DNA from: Methylocapsa palsarum
Lineage (GTDB): Bacteria; Pseudomonadota; Alphaproteobacteria; Rhizobiales; Beijerinckiaceae
Length of the DNA: 64,000 nucleotides
Direction of reading: 5' to 3'
Assembly (NCBI RefSeq): GCF_900114285.1
Contig: NZ_FOSN01000017.1
Coordinates: forward strand, 21,590-85,589
The notes beneath the pieces were generated by a model. It saw nothing but the letters and a program-made list of their open reading frames with translations, searched no databases and was not told the DNA's origin. Positions 49,701 through 56,517 of the stretch are shown piece by piece (positions within the stretch are counted from its first letter, which is position 1; each line of letters opens with the position of its first letter). The position numbers were made by a program, and so were the translations under genes.

Positions 49701-50025
49701 ACATCAAAACAAGTTCGGTCCATGCGGGGGCCGCGACCCAGCTCAAGATAACGCCCACGATAAGGAGCGGGACAGCCGCGCTGCCCTTTCCGAGGATGTC
49801 TCCCTGCCCAGCGAACAGCGCGGTGATGATGAAGATCATCTGGTTGCTGCCGCCCATGGCGAGGGCGGCGGCTCCGCGCCACCCGATGGTGCGAGGGTGC
49901 GAACGCCGCCCGCTGTCGAACCAGGTCGAAACCGCCTGAGTCAGACTTTCCTGCGTGGGGCCAGATTGAACGCCGCTGTTGTCGACGCCAGACGGGCGAA
50001 TGTCACGCGCGCGACTATCAGACAT
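46774..50025 (-). CDS. APC-family permease fused to HAMP-GGDEF-EAL
   Basis: 1083 residues. Residues ~45-480 look like a complete APC-superfamily amino acid permease with about 12 helices (ITALFAGQGD, FEAAACHVGEMVDPDRNLP and LSEDGLLPRFLA are typical). Two more helices (~500-555) lead to a HAMP-like segment (~560-622; GRGDLD, DELGEMGESFN). The GGDEF domain (~655-815) has the changed motif GSDEF at 733-737 and no RxxD inhibitory site. The EAL domain (~830-1075) has EAL at 860-862, N914, DDFGTG at 977-982, IKIDRSF, E1034 and VQGYLIGRP, so phosphodiesterase activity is expected. Substrate-linked c-di-GMP turnover is inferred. Confidence 0.9.
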   Translation of the reverse strand: MSDSRARDIRPSGVDNSGVQSGPTQESLTQAVSTWFDSGRRSHPRTIGWRGAAALAMGGSNQMIFIITALFAGQGDILGKGSAAVPLLIVGVILSWVAAPAWTELVLMWPNRVGGISAACAEAFRPYSPVLSTLTGTCYWWGWVPTCGVTAILSASAIQQWYLPRLPVEAGAAGIVLAFTILNLCGLKWVTRFAMPLALASGSLAFLSSIIPVWSGLVDWRQATTFTLTTPFPGWFGDVTSVMAGLYLIGFAAPAFEAAACHVGEMVDPDRNLPLAMLVSAAMAGVYFVILPVVWLGVLGSEQLGKDLALVLGPTFAPLLGSFGKAAAIWFVVLNMFHGTMQPLAGAARTLSQLSEDGLLPRFLAFRTQTDCPWAATLLTAGMAIVFLLIGDPIWLIAAANFTYLIGICMPNVAAWLLRRDLPDAGRPYRAPRCMIDLGLAAAAVWLLSAILGFQQFGLPTVLFGLALAYSGAALYAWRMIEDRLRAGLPAFARTLHTKLTGAMLFVLILDGFGYIFAVSSLSAGHPALIAALEDIFVIVALLTITVGLVLPGMITHTATDVRDAATRLTSGMLRDFSEAMSALGRGDLDAAHVAVNIVPVQNLSHDELGEMGESFNILQERIREAAIGLDEARDKMHTSRAELLARREQITYLGHYDVLTNLPNRAVFAMRLADVFENAKAKGAAFGLLTLDLDHFKEVNDVFGHTVADELLCAIAARLQETSRGAFITRMGSDEFALLVTSGRQPGASEAMANELLKSMAQDFEIQGNRIPVGVSIGVATYPRDAVDPETLQANATAALYRAKADGRRMACYFDPRMDHRARERYSLQLDLRAGIPNEELRVYYQPLATIEGEVFGFEALVRWQHPKYGLLAPETFISTAEQNGLIIEIGEWVLRQACREAALWANPLQISVNLSPVQFRNGDFPDFLQSVLSNTGLAPQRLELEITEGVLINDTSRALSILRRLKSLKVKVAMDDFGTGFSSLSSLQSFPFDKIKIDRSFVAGVDSNPQSAAIVRAVIALGNGLDIPVIAEGVETESEHDFLKREGCREVQGYLIGRPKPIASYSGLTQAAHVLNAANVH

Positions 50026-50155
50026 GCGAAGCGCCTCGACAAAGATCGAAATCGCTCGTCGGACCCCGGCGAATTCGCTCGCCCAGACTTGAATTCAGAA
50101 GCAGTCTGTCGCGATGCTCGCGCATGTTCCGGCTCCTGTCCCTTCGGGTCAAAGT

Positions 50156-50696
50156 TCACGGCGGCGACCTGCCGACGACATCGAGAGCGTCTTCACTATA
50201 ACCTACAATACGATTTCGGCCGTTCGTCTTCACCTTGTACATCGCCAGATCCGCGCGGCGCAAAAGGTCATCGCTTTCCCGCCGGACCTATCTGCGACGC
50301 CGACGCCTGGGGCGACGGAAATCCGCCGTCCCGCGACGTCGATCGGCGTCGACGCGAGTTTGCTTCGCATCCGCTCGGCGAACTCCAGCGCCGTCGCAAA
50401 CGTCGTTTCGGGGAAAACGACCGCGAATTCATCGCCGCCCATCCGACCGATGAATTCGCACGCTCGAAGCTCCGCCTTGAGCATCGTGACGGCGTATTAA
50501 AGCTGCGATCGCCGACGCATGGCATAGGCGCCGCCGATGGCCTTGAAGGGGTCCAGAGCGCACAGCCGAGCTTCCGCCCAGACCGATAGGCCCGGCCGAT
50601 TTCGTGATTGGTCCGGTCGCCGAGCGCTCGGCGGCTCATCGCGCCGGTCGGGCTGTCGGCGGATGCGAGAAGCCCCAGTTCGATCTCGTCAATCAT
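50156..50696 (-). pseudogene. Decayed diguanylate cyclase (GGDEF) gene
   Basis: Pieces of one GGDEF domain lie in different frames. First comes SPTGAMSRRALGDRTNHEIG, then a shifted middle, then FIGRMGGDEFAVVFPETTF with an intact GGDEF. After another shift comes LLRRADLAMYKVKTNGRNRI, ending at the stop at 50156. The substrate-binding DxDHFK segment is broken by small deletions. No sensor domain remains. It lies just upstream of the permease-GGDEF-EAL gene on the same strand. Confidence 0.8.
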
Positions 50697-50909
50697 CGTA
50701 TCAGCCCCAGACCATTTATCATGAGCCGGTGCGTCGGAAGACTGCGATCAGTCTTGCGCCGCGCCAGCTGGACTTCGGGCGACGTTATGACATTCGATCA
50801 GGTAACAACATTTCGGCTTTCGGCGTCGATCGAGAGCCTACAAAATCTGTGCGCCATTCTTGCATCGGGCGCGTCCTGACACAACCCTGGCGGGTGGTCG
50901 CCTAAAGCC

Positions 50910-50961
50910 GAGACCTGGTCATTCAAGCAAGACCTGATCATTCAAGCGAGACCTGGTCATT
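50910..50961. repeat. 19-bp tandem repeat, 2.7 copies
   Basis: The unit AGACCTGGTCATTCAAGC with a G or A before it occurs at 50910-50928 and 50929-50947 (one G-to-A change), with a partial third copy to 50961. It lies just beyond the galE terminator. Role unknown. Confidence 0.7.
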
Positions 50962-50988
50962 AAAAAAACGGCGCGCTTTCGGGCGCCG
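50962..50988 (-). terminator. Intrinsic terminator of galE
   Basis: On the minus strand, CGGCGC and GCGCCG form a perfect 6-base stem with an 8-base loop. Seven T residues follow, starting directly after the galE stop codon. Confidence 0.8.
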
Positions 50989-51984
50989 CTAAGATCGGCC
51001 GAGGGTCAGGTTGTGCAGACGCCGCTCCCAATCCAGCGCCTGCCGGACGATGGTCGCGAGATCGGCAAATTTGGGGAGCCAGCCCAACGTGTCCCTGACG
51101 CGGTCGGCGCCTGCGACGAGCGCGGCGGGATCGCCGGCGCGGCGGGCGCCGATGCGCACCTCGAAATCAACGCCGGAGATATGTTTCACCACCTCGACGA
51201 CTTCGAGCACGGAGAATCCCCGGCCGTAGCCGCAATTGCAGGTGAGGCTGTCGCCGCCTTTGCGAAGATGGCGGAGCGCCAGAAGATGAGCCTCGATCAG
51301 ATCCGTGACCTGGATGTAGTCGCGGACGCATGATCCATCGCGCGTCGGGTAATCGACGCCGAACACATCAAGCCCGTCGCGATGTCCGAGGGCGGCCTGA
51401 ACGGCGACCTTGATGAGATGAGTCGCCTGCGGCGTCGACTGGCCAAGACGCCCTTTTGGATCGGCGCCCGCGACATTGAAATATCTTAGCGCGACAAAGC
51501 GCAGAGGATGCGCTTTGGCCACATCCTGGAGCATCCACTCGACCATGAGCTTCGAGCGTCCGTAAGGGTTGATCGGCGCAAGCGCATCCGTTTCGAAGAT
51601 GGGATTGGACGCGGGTTCGCCATAGACCGCCGCAGTCGAGGAAAAGATGAAATGAGGCACATGATTCCGGACCGCGGATTCAAGCAGGATGCGCGCTTTC
51701 GCTGTGTTGTTTTCATAATAGAGCAACGGGTTCGTGACCGATTCCGGCACGACGATTTTCGCCGCGAAATGGGCGATGGCGTCGATGTCGCCCCGTGCGA
51801 GAATCGAATCGATCAGGGCCGCGTCGCCGAAATCGCCCAGGATGAATTCGGCCGCCTCCGGCGTCGCCCAGCGAAATCCTGTTGAAAGATCATCAAGAAC
51901 AACCACCTTCTCGCCAGCGTCGAGAAGAGCGAGAACCATATGGCCGCCGATATAGCCGGCGCCGCCGGTGACAAGAACCGCCAT
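50989..51984 (-). CDS. galE: UDP-glucose 4-epimerase
   Basis: Interconverts UDP-glucose and UDP-galactose for glycan synthesis. The 331-residue extended SDR has VTGGAGYIGGHM at the N-terminus, FSSTAAVYGEP, the catalytic Y-x3-K in YGRSK, and RYFNVAGADP. It stands alone, with a strong terminator after it and the polysaccharide genes upstream of it. Confidence 0.95.
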   Translation of the reverse strand: MAVLVTGGAGYIGGHMVLALLDAGEKVVVLDDLSTGFRWATPEAAEFILGDFGDAALIDSILARGDIDAIAHFAAKIVVPESVTNPLLYYENNTAKARILLESAVRNHVPHFIFSSTAAVYGEPASNPIFETDALAPINPYGRSKLMVEWMLQDVAKAHPLRFVALRYFNVAGADPKGRLGQSTPQATHLIKVAVQAALGHRDGLDVFGVDYPTRDGSCVRDYIQVTDLIEAHLLALRHLRKGGDSLTCNCGYGRGFSVLEVVEVVKHISGVDFEVRIGARRAGDPAALVAGADRVRDTLGWLPKFADLATIVRQALDWERRLHNLTLGRS

Positions 51985-52477
51985 TTGCGTCTCATTCTGG
52001 TTGGACGAATCCTGCTCTGACTTACGGGAGCCCTGCAGCGCGCTCTTGGCGCGCCACCGACCATCAAAGACAGGTTGAAAACGAAATTAAAAGATAAATC
52101 GACAAGATTTCTGGTTGTAAGTTGCAAGATTTTTGGTTGTAAGTTGATTGCATTGCAAATCATAAAAACATACATAACCTAATCGAAATATTCACCCAAT
52201 TCAAGGGTTCGGCTAGAGCATATTCCGATCGGATTGAATCAATCCAATCGACCCCGGCAAAGTCCTCGGACAGATCTCGGAACGATGATGTCGCCGGCAT
52301 GGACAATCACATGTTCCGCTTCGTTCGCGACTGGAGCGCTTTCCGATCGCATGAAGTCATGCGATCGATCAGAAATCGCTCGGCCGGCTTTGAAATTCGA
52401 TTTTTGGATGTTCGATTCAGATTCTTGGAATTCAACGTGTATCCCTGCGCCATTCTTTGACTTGGGAGCCTTTTGAC
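51985..52477. other. Divergent intergenic region with tandem and palindromic repeats
   Basis: AT-rich near galE. A 22-bp tandem repeat (CAAGATTTCTGGTTGTAAGTTG, 52103-52124; second copy 52125-52146 with one change) lies about 120 bases upstream of galE. Two halves of the palindromic element follow at 52212-52250 and 52332-52381. No gene is supported here. Confidence 0.6.
52212..52381 (+). repeat. Palindromic intergenic repeat, copy 4 (split)
   Basis: The first half of module 1 (CTAGAGCATATTCC to CAATCCAATCGA) ends at ~52251. About 80 unrelated bases follow. Then module 2 appears in inverted orientation at 52332-52381 (GCTTTCCGATCGCATGA/TCATGCGATCG). The broken order points to rearrangement or an insertion. 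Confidence 0.7.
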
Positions 52478-53221
52478 GTGGGCCTTTTCCAGCGGTTGCA
52501 TTCAACGAATAAGGCTATCATCGAAGCCGTCGGAACATTGGGACGCGCGAAAGTCCCGTTGATTTCGGAGGAGCGGCCGGCGCCGCCGGTCCCCGGGGGC
52601 AATCCTACTCCGGCGCTGCGAATTCCAGAACTCGTCCAGTTGTTTCACGCGATCAACAGTCTGAACGCGCGGGATCAGCCCTATATCCTGCAATTCATCG
52701 GCTCTGTTCCCGGCGAAGGCGTGAGCACCATCGCCGCGAGTTTCGTCGAGATTGCCGCCTCGCAGCGCACGAAGCAAATTCTTTTGATCGACTGCAACCC
52801 GGCGTCGGGCGCCGCCACGCAGCCGCCCTCCCTGATTGACGCCTTCCACGAGACGGGCTCGATCGACGCCGCCATTCGAACAGCGGCGGATCATCAAAGG
52901 ATCAAACTAGCCCGTCTCTCCACCGCCGAGGACGCCAGACTCGGTATCGACGCCGCCGATCTGCGCAGGCTGCTCGAGCTGGCGGCGAAGAGCTTTCCGG
53001 TCATCGTCCTCGATTGCCCGCCCGCCATCCAGGCGCCGGAATCCCTGGCGCTCGCACGATATTGCGACGGCACGGTCATCGTCGTCGCGGCGGAGACGAC
53101 CGCCCGTTCTGTGATCGATCAGACGAAACGGGCGCTCGAGCGGTTCGACGCCAATATCATCGGCATGGTGTTCAATCAGCAAAAGAACTACATCCCCCGC
53201 TGGCTTGACCGGCGGGACTGA
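52478..53221 (+). CDS. CpsD/CapB-like P-loop protein lacking the Walker A lysine
   Basis: About 247 residues from the GTG at 52478 (GGGAG upstream; a TTG at 52457 is a second option). It resembles the cytoplasmic kinase/ATPase partner of polysaccharide co-polymerases: PELVQLFHAINSLN, then FIGSVPGEGVST where GKS/GKT is expected, LLIDCNPASG at the Walker A' position and VIVLDCPPA as Walker B. The Walker Lys is Val (residue 82) and the A' Asp context is changed, so ATP hydrolysis or tyrosine kinase activity is doubtful. No Tyr-rich C-terminal tail is present. It may be a structural partner of the co-polymerase at 62.0 kb. Confidence 0.8.
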   Translation: MGLFQRLHSTNKAIIEAVGTLGRAKVPLISEERPAPPVPGGNPTPALRIPELVQLFHAINSLNARDQPYILQFIGSVPGEGVSTIAASFVEIAASQRTKQILLIDCNPASGAATQPPSLIDAFHETGSIDAAIRTAADHQRIKLARLSTAEDARLGIDAADLRRLLELAAKSFPVIVLDCPPAIQAPESLALARYCDGTVIVVAAETTARSVIDQTKRALERFDANIIGMVFNQQKNYIPRWLDRRD

Positions 53222-53240
53222 ACGCGCCCTCCTGGCGCCA

Positions 53241-53315
53241 GAAATCGCTCCAGAGACAAAAACTTGAGCATATTCTTGTCGATTGGAGTGATTCACTCCA
53301 ATCGGAATATGCTCT
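53241..53315 (-). repeat. Palindromic intergenic repeat, copy 5 (compensatory stem change)
   Basis: Outer arms AGCATATTC/GGAATATGCT as in the other copies. The inner palindrome reads GGAGTGATTCACTCC instead of GGATTGATTCAATCC, a paired change that keeps the symmetry. Part of module 2 (GAAATCGCTCCAGAG) lies on the left. The element ends on the stop codon of the methyltransferase gene. Confidence 0.8.
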
Positions 53316-54144
53316 ACGCCGCATCGAACACCCAGTAATAATATCGCGAATATGAATCGATGAACAATGGCGAGACGCCCTGCGCGGCCTCGGTGAAATG
53401 TCCGGATTCGCGGACGAACTGGACGACCGGCGCAAGAACTTCGGGCATGCTTCCGCTGAGCAGGAGCCGGATGTTTTCGCCGGTCTCCTTTCTGTGGGAC
53501 ACGATGTTCGGCAGGACGCGTCTCCAGACCTCCAGTCCGAAGGGATTGTTGAAGACCAGCATGAGCGGACCCTGCGTCGGAAGTTGAAAATCGACGGCGT
53601 CCGCATTGATGAAAACGCATTCGCTCATTCCATCGCCGCCCGCGCGAAAGTTTTTCAGATTTTCCTGAGCAATGTTGTGAGCGAATGGCGAGTATTCGAC
53701 GCCGATCACCTTCCTGAAGCCGACGGTCGAGGCGAGAAGCGCGAGCCTGCCTTTTCCCGAACCGAAATCCACCAGGGTGGCGTTTGACCGGTCAACGGGA
53801 AAAAACCTCGTCAAAAACTTGAACATGCGCGGCGAAATCGAGACGATGGCGGTGCCGTGCTCCTTGTTGGAGCCAACGACAGAGACCTGCTCCATTCCGA
53901 TGAGACCGGAGGTCTGAGTATGATGACGCTTGTCCCATATCGAGCAGATCAGAGCGCATTGCATGCAGCGAATCTCATCGCCGACGCGGCTTAAGGCTTC
54001 AAGCGGCCCTCCCGCTCCGATTTTCCTCCAGATTCCGGAGACGCCCTCATTTCTGAAAATGCGGATCGCCGCCTTGCGCTTGGCGCTCCACCAGTCGGCG
54101 GGGGCCTCGCCGGGAAGAACGTCAGCCGAATGTTTTTCGCTCAT
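53314..54144 (-). CDS. Class I SAM-dependent methyltransferase
   Basis: About 276 residues. The SAM-binding motif LVDFGSGKGRLALLAS lies near residue 125, followed by VIGVEYSPFAHNIA and FINADAVDF, then MLVFNNPFG as motif IV. The N-terminal half holds a Cys pair (RCMQCALIC) in an otherwise uncharacterised region. The ATG at 54144 avoids overlap with the upstream thioesterase gene. The stop codon is formed by the first bases of a palindromic repeat. Placed in the polysaccharide locus, it may methylate a sugar or its substituent (inference). Confidence 0.78.
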   Translation of the reverse strand: MSEKHSADVLPGEAPADWWSAKRKAAIRIFRNEGVSGIWRKIGAGGPLEALSRVGDEIRCMQCALICSIWDKRHHTQTSGLIGMEQVSVVGSNKEHGTAIVSISPRMFKFLTRFFPVDRSNATLVDFGSGKGRLALLASTVGFRKVIGVEYSPFAHNIAQENLKNFRAGGDGMSECVFINADAVDFQLPTQGPLMLVFNNPFGLEVWRRVLPNIVSHRKETGENIRLLLSGSMPEVLAPVVQFVRESGHFTEAAQGVSPLFIDSYSRYYYWVFDAA

Positions 54145-54170
54145 GTCATGACTCGCGGTTGCTTTCTTGA

Positions 54171-55274
54171 TCAATGTTTTGTGCAGCACTGTGAAGAGAC
54201 GTAAAGGTCAATTTGCGCCAGCCGGTTCGAAATGTGCGCGGCCAGTTCATGCACGTGAGGTTCCCGCAGCATTCCGGCGTGGTCCCCGCCGAAGGGACAC
54301 ACGTCATGCGCTTGCAAAAAGGCGGGGTAGGCTATGGCGACGTTGCACCCGAGCGGGTTACCGCGCTCCGAGCAAAACAGAATCGCCTTCCCCGGATAGG
54401 AGTCGAGGCGATGGGCCTGCAGCGCTGCCCAACCTGCGGCTCGGGTTTCGGCGAGGCCGGGCGGGAGGCCTTCGCGATGATAGGGAGAAGTTCCAACGTG
54501 GCGGGCGCCAAGCATTCGTCGCGCGCGGCCCAACACGGGACCCGCGTGCGAGACGAGGTATTCCTTGATCTCGGTTGCGCTCAGTCCGCGGATCGTGTTG
54601 GCGTGATGCTTACATCTGCGCCAAAAAAACTCGACCCGCGCCGCGAAAGGCCATTGCCACTCCGGCAGGGAGGGTTCCATCAGGCCGAGGAATTCGACGG
54701 TTTCCCCCTCGTTCAGAAGCAGTCTAGCCGTCTCAATGGCGACGAGGCCGCCGCAGCTGTATCCGGCGATTCGGTAAGGCCCCCGCGGCTGCTCGGTCCT
54801 GATGGCCGCAACCTGATGTTGCGCCATCTCCACGACTGTAGTGTGCGGCGGCGCATCGCCATCGAGGCCTCGCGGCTGATTGCCGTAGATCGGTCCGGGA
54901 TAATCAATGAGGCGGGCTAGTTGAGCGAGTTCGAGCGCCACCCCGCTGATACCCGGAAAAATGAAGAGAGGGGTTCCCTCGCCTTCCTTCAATTCCGCCA
55001 GAGCCTGACCTTTCGGAGCCTTGCCGGAGCGGACAAGGTCGATCATTTCAGCAAGCGTGTCCGCCTTGAACATCGCGGTGATTGGGATGACGACCCCCGT
55101 CGCCTTGCCAATTTCGGACAGCAGCCGGTAGACCCGCAGCATGCCGACTTTGAGATCGAGAATGCTCGCCTCGTGGGCGGCCCGTCCGCGCTCTAGCACC
55201 CGGTCCCACAGGTCAGTGACGATCGCCTCGACGTCGCCACTGTTCTTAGCGGACTGATTTACTCCAGCGCACAT
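54171..55274 (-). CDS. Thioesterase with degenerate N-terminal carrier domain
   Basis: 367 residues. Residues ~14-85 resemble a peptidyl/acyl carrier domain (AIVTDLWDRVLERG, ILDLKVGMLRVYRLLSEI, a TLAEMIDL end). The phosphopantetheine Ser of the usual LGGxSL is Met45 (LKVGML), so it cannot be loaded. The C-terminal alpha/beta hydrolase is a type I thioesterase with FPGISG, the nucleophile S173 in GYSCGG, and the likely His in GGDHAGM. It overlaps the ATP-grasp gene by 16 bases. Together they may release or transfer an acyl group onto the glycan (inference). Confidence 0.8.
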   Translation of the reverse strand: MCAGVNQSAKNSGDVEAIVTDLWDRVLERGRAAHEASILDLKVGMLRVYRLLSEIGKATGVVIPITAMFKADTLAEMIDLVRSGKAPKGQALAELKEGEGTPLFIFPGISGVALELAQLARLIDYPGPIYGNQPRGLDGDAPPHTTVVEMAQHQVAAIRTEQPRGPYRIAGYSCGGLVAIETARLLLNEGETVEFLGLMEPSLPEWQWPFAARVEFFWRRCKHHANTIRGLSATEIKEYLVSHAGPVLGRARRMLGARHVGTSPYHREGLPPGLAETRAAGWAALQAHRLDSYPGKAILFCSERGNPLGCNVAIAYPAFLQAHDVCPFGGDHAGMLREPHVHELAAHISNRLAQIDLYVSSQCCTKH

Positions 55275-56407
55275 GAAATTTTCTCGTTTGCGGGAAGAGC
55301 CATGTTCAACAAGACCGAGGTCTGTTCGTCCAGCGAGCCGGCGATGCCCGGCCGGTCGTCCTGGCAGAGGCGGAGGCGTTCGCAAAGAATCGGGATCGGA
55401 TCGCTGAGGTAGTAATTCAGGACGCGCCGGTCGCAGGCGGTGACCGGCTTGCCGGACAAGAAACGCATGATCAGGTTTTTGTTCACGTACACATCGACCT
55501 TGCCGATGCGAAGCGGATTTGCCGGATCAAGGCTCCCCGTCTTGAGGCTGAGATCGACGAAATTGAGCCCCGCGAGGGCGAGCGCGAACATCGAGTACCA
55601 GTAACGCGGGTTGCACTCGATGAGGGTCAGTTCTCCCGACAGGGCGTCCTTCCTGACGTCGAAATGAGCGACGCCATGATAGTTCGTCGCCGCCGCGATC
55701 CGCTCGGCCATCGAGCGGATGCGCGGATCGTCCTCGTAGCGATAGCCCCACTTGAAATGCTGCTGGAAACCGTAGGCGACGACGCGGCCGTGGTCGCAAA
55801 CCATGGCGAAACCGCAATCCTGCCCATCGACGTATCTCTGCGCGAGAACAGGACGATAGTCTTCCGTCAGGAGACGGACGAGCTCGGCTTCCGTCCTGAT
55901 GACGAAAATCCCGGAGCTGCCCATCTTGTTGGTCGGCTTCACGATCAGCGGAAGAGGAATTTCCTGATGGCGAAGAGCGTTCCAGAGATCCTGCGACGTC
56001 TGAAAAAGCCATGTCTCCGGCGTCGGAAGATCTTCCTTTCTGCAGAAATTGTAAAACCACCATTTGTCGTTGAGGTGCGCGAACGTGACGGGATCAGGCA
56101 ACGAACAGGCGCGGACCGGAAGCCGATCGGCAATCAACGTCAGGAGCCGCGTCGAGACGACATCCGAGGGCAGGACGACGTCCGCGCCGATTTGCCTGAC
56201 GGCTTTGGCGATTTCTTCTACAGCCGTCTCGAGAGGCGCCGCGCCGGGGACGAATTCCATTTCCCGGTAGGAGGCGCAATAGCGCGACAGCCGCAGACCG
56301 CGCGCCATGTTCTTGCCGAGAACATGAACCTCGTATCCGGCCAATTGAGCGCATCGCATCGCGTGATATTGCTGCTTCAACGAGAACGCTAGCAAAAGGG
56401 CTTTCAT
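55259..56407 (-). CDS. ATP-grasp ligase in the polysaccharide locus
   Basis: About 382 residues, ATP-grasp fold. The N-terminal Rossmann-like part (SLKQQYHAMRCAQLAGYEVH, then GADVVLPSDVVSTRLL) precedes the ATP-grasp core (LPLIVKPTNKMGSSGIFVI, RYVDGQDCGFAM) and the metal/ATP-binding LTLIECNPRYWYS. Such enzymes join a carboxylate to an amine or thiol. No family substrate is evident. The ATG at 56407 is the natural start; upstream frame is shadow. It lies next to a thioesterase and a methyltransferase. Confidence 0.85.
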   Translation of the reverse strand: MKALLLAFSLKQQYHAMRCAQLAGYEVHVLGKNMARGLRLSRYCASYREMEFVPGAAPLETAVEEIAKAVRQIGADVVLPSDVVSTRLLTLIADRLPVRACSLPDPVTFAHLNDKWWFYNFCRKEDLPTPETWLFQTSQDLWNALRHQEIPLPLIVKPTNKMGSSGIFVIRTEAELVRLLTEDYRPVLAQRYVDGQDCGFAMVCDHGRVVAYGFQQHFKWGYRYEDDPRIRSMAERIAAATNYHGVAHFDVRKDALSGELTLIECNPRYWYSMFALALAGLNFVDLSLKTGSLDPANPLRIGKVDVYVNKNLIMRFLSGKPVTACDRRVLNYYLSDPIPILCERLRLCQDDRPGIAGSLDEQTSVLLNMALPANEKISCALE

Positions 56408-56517
56408 CGCGTCGTTTCCAAAAATCTCGGGAGCAAAAAAGGTCGGCGAGTGCGGTTTCCTGGCTGCTGGGCGGCTATGGCGGGAGCAAGGCCGCTCCTG
56501 ATTGAAACGTAGACCTC

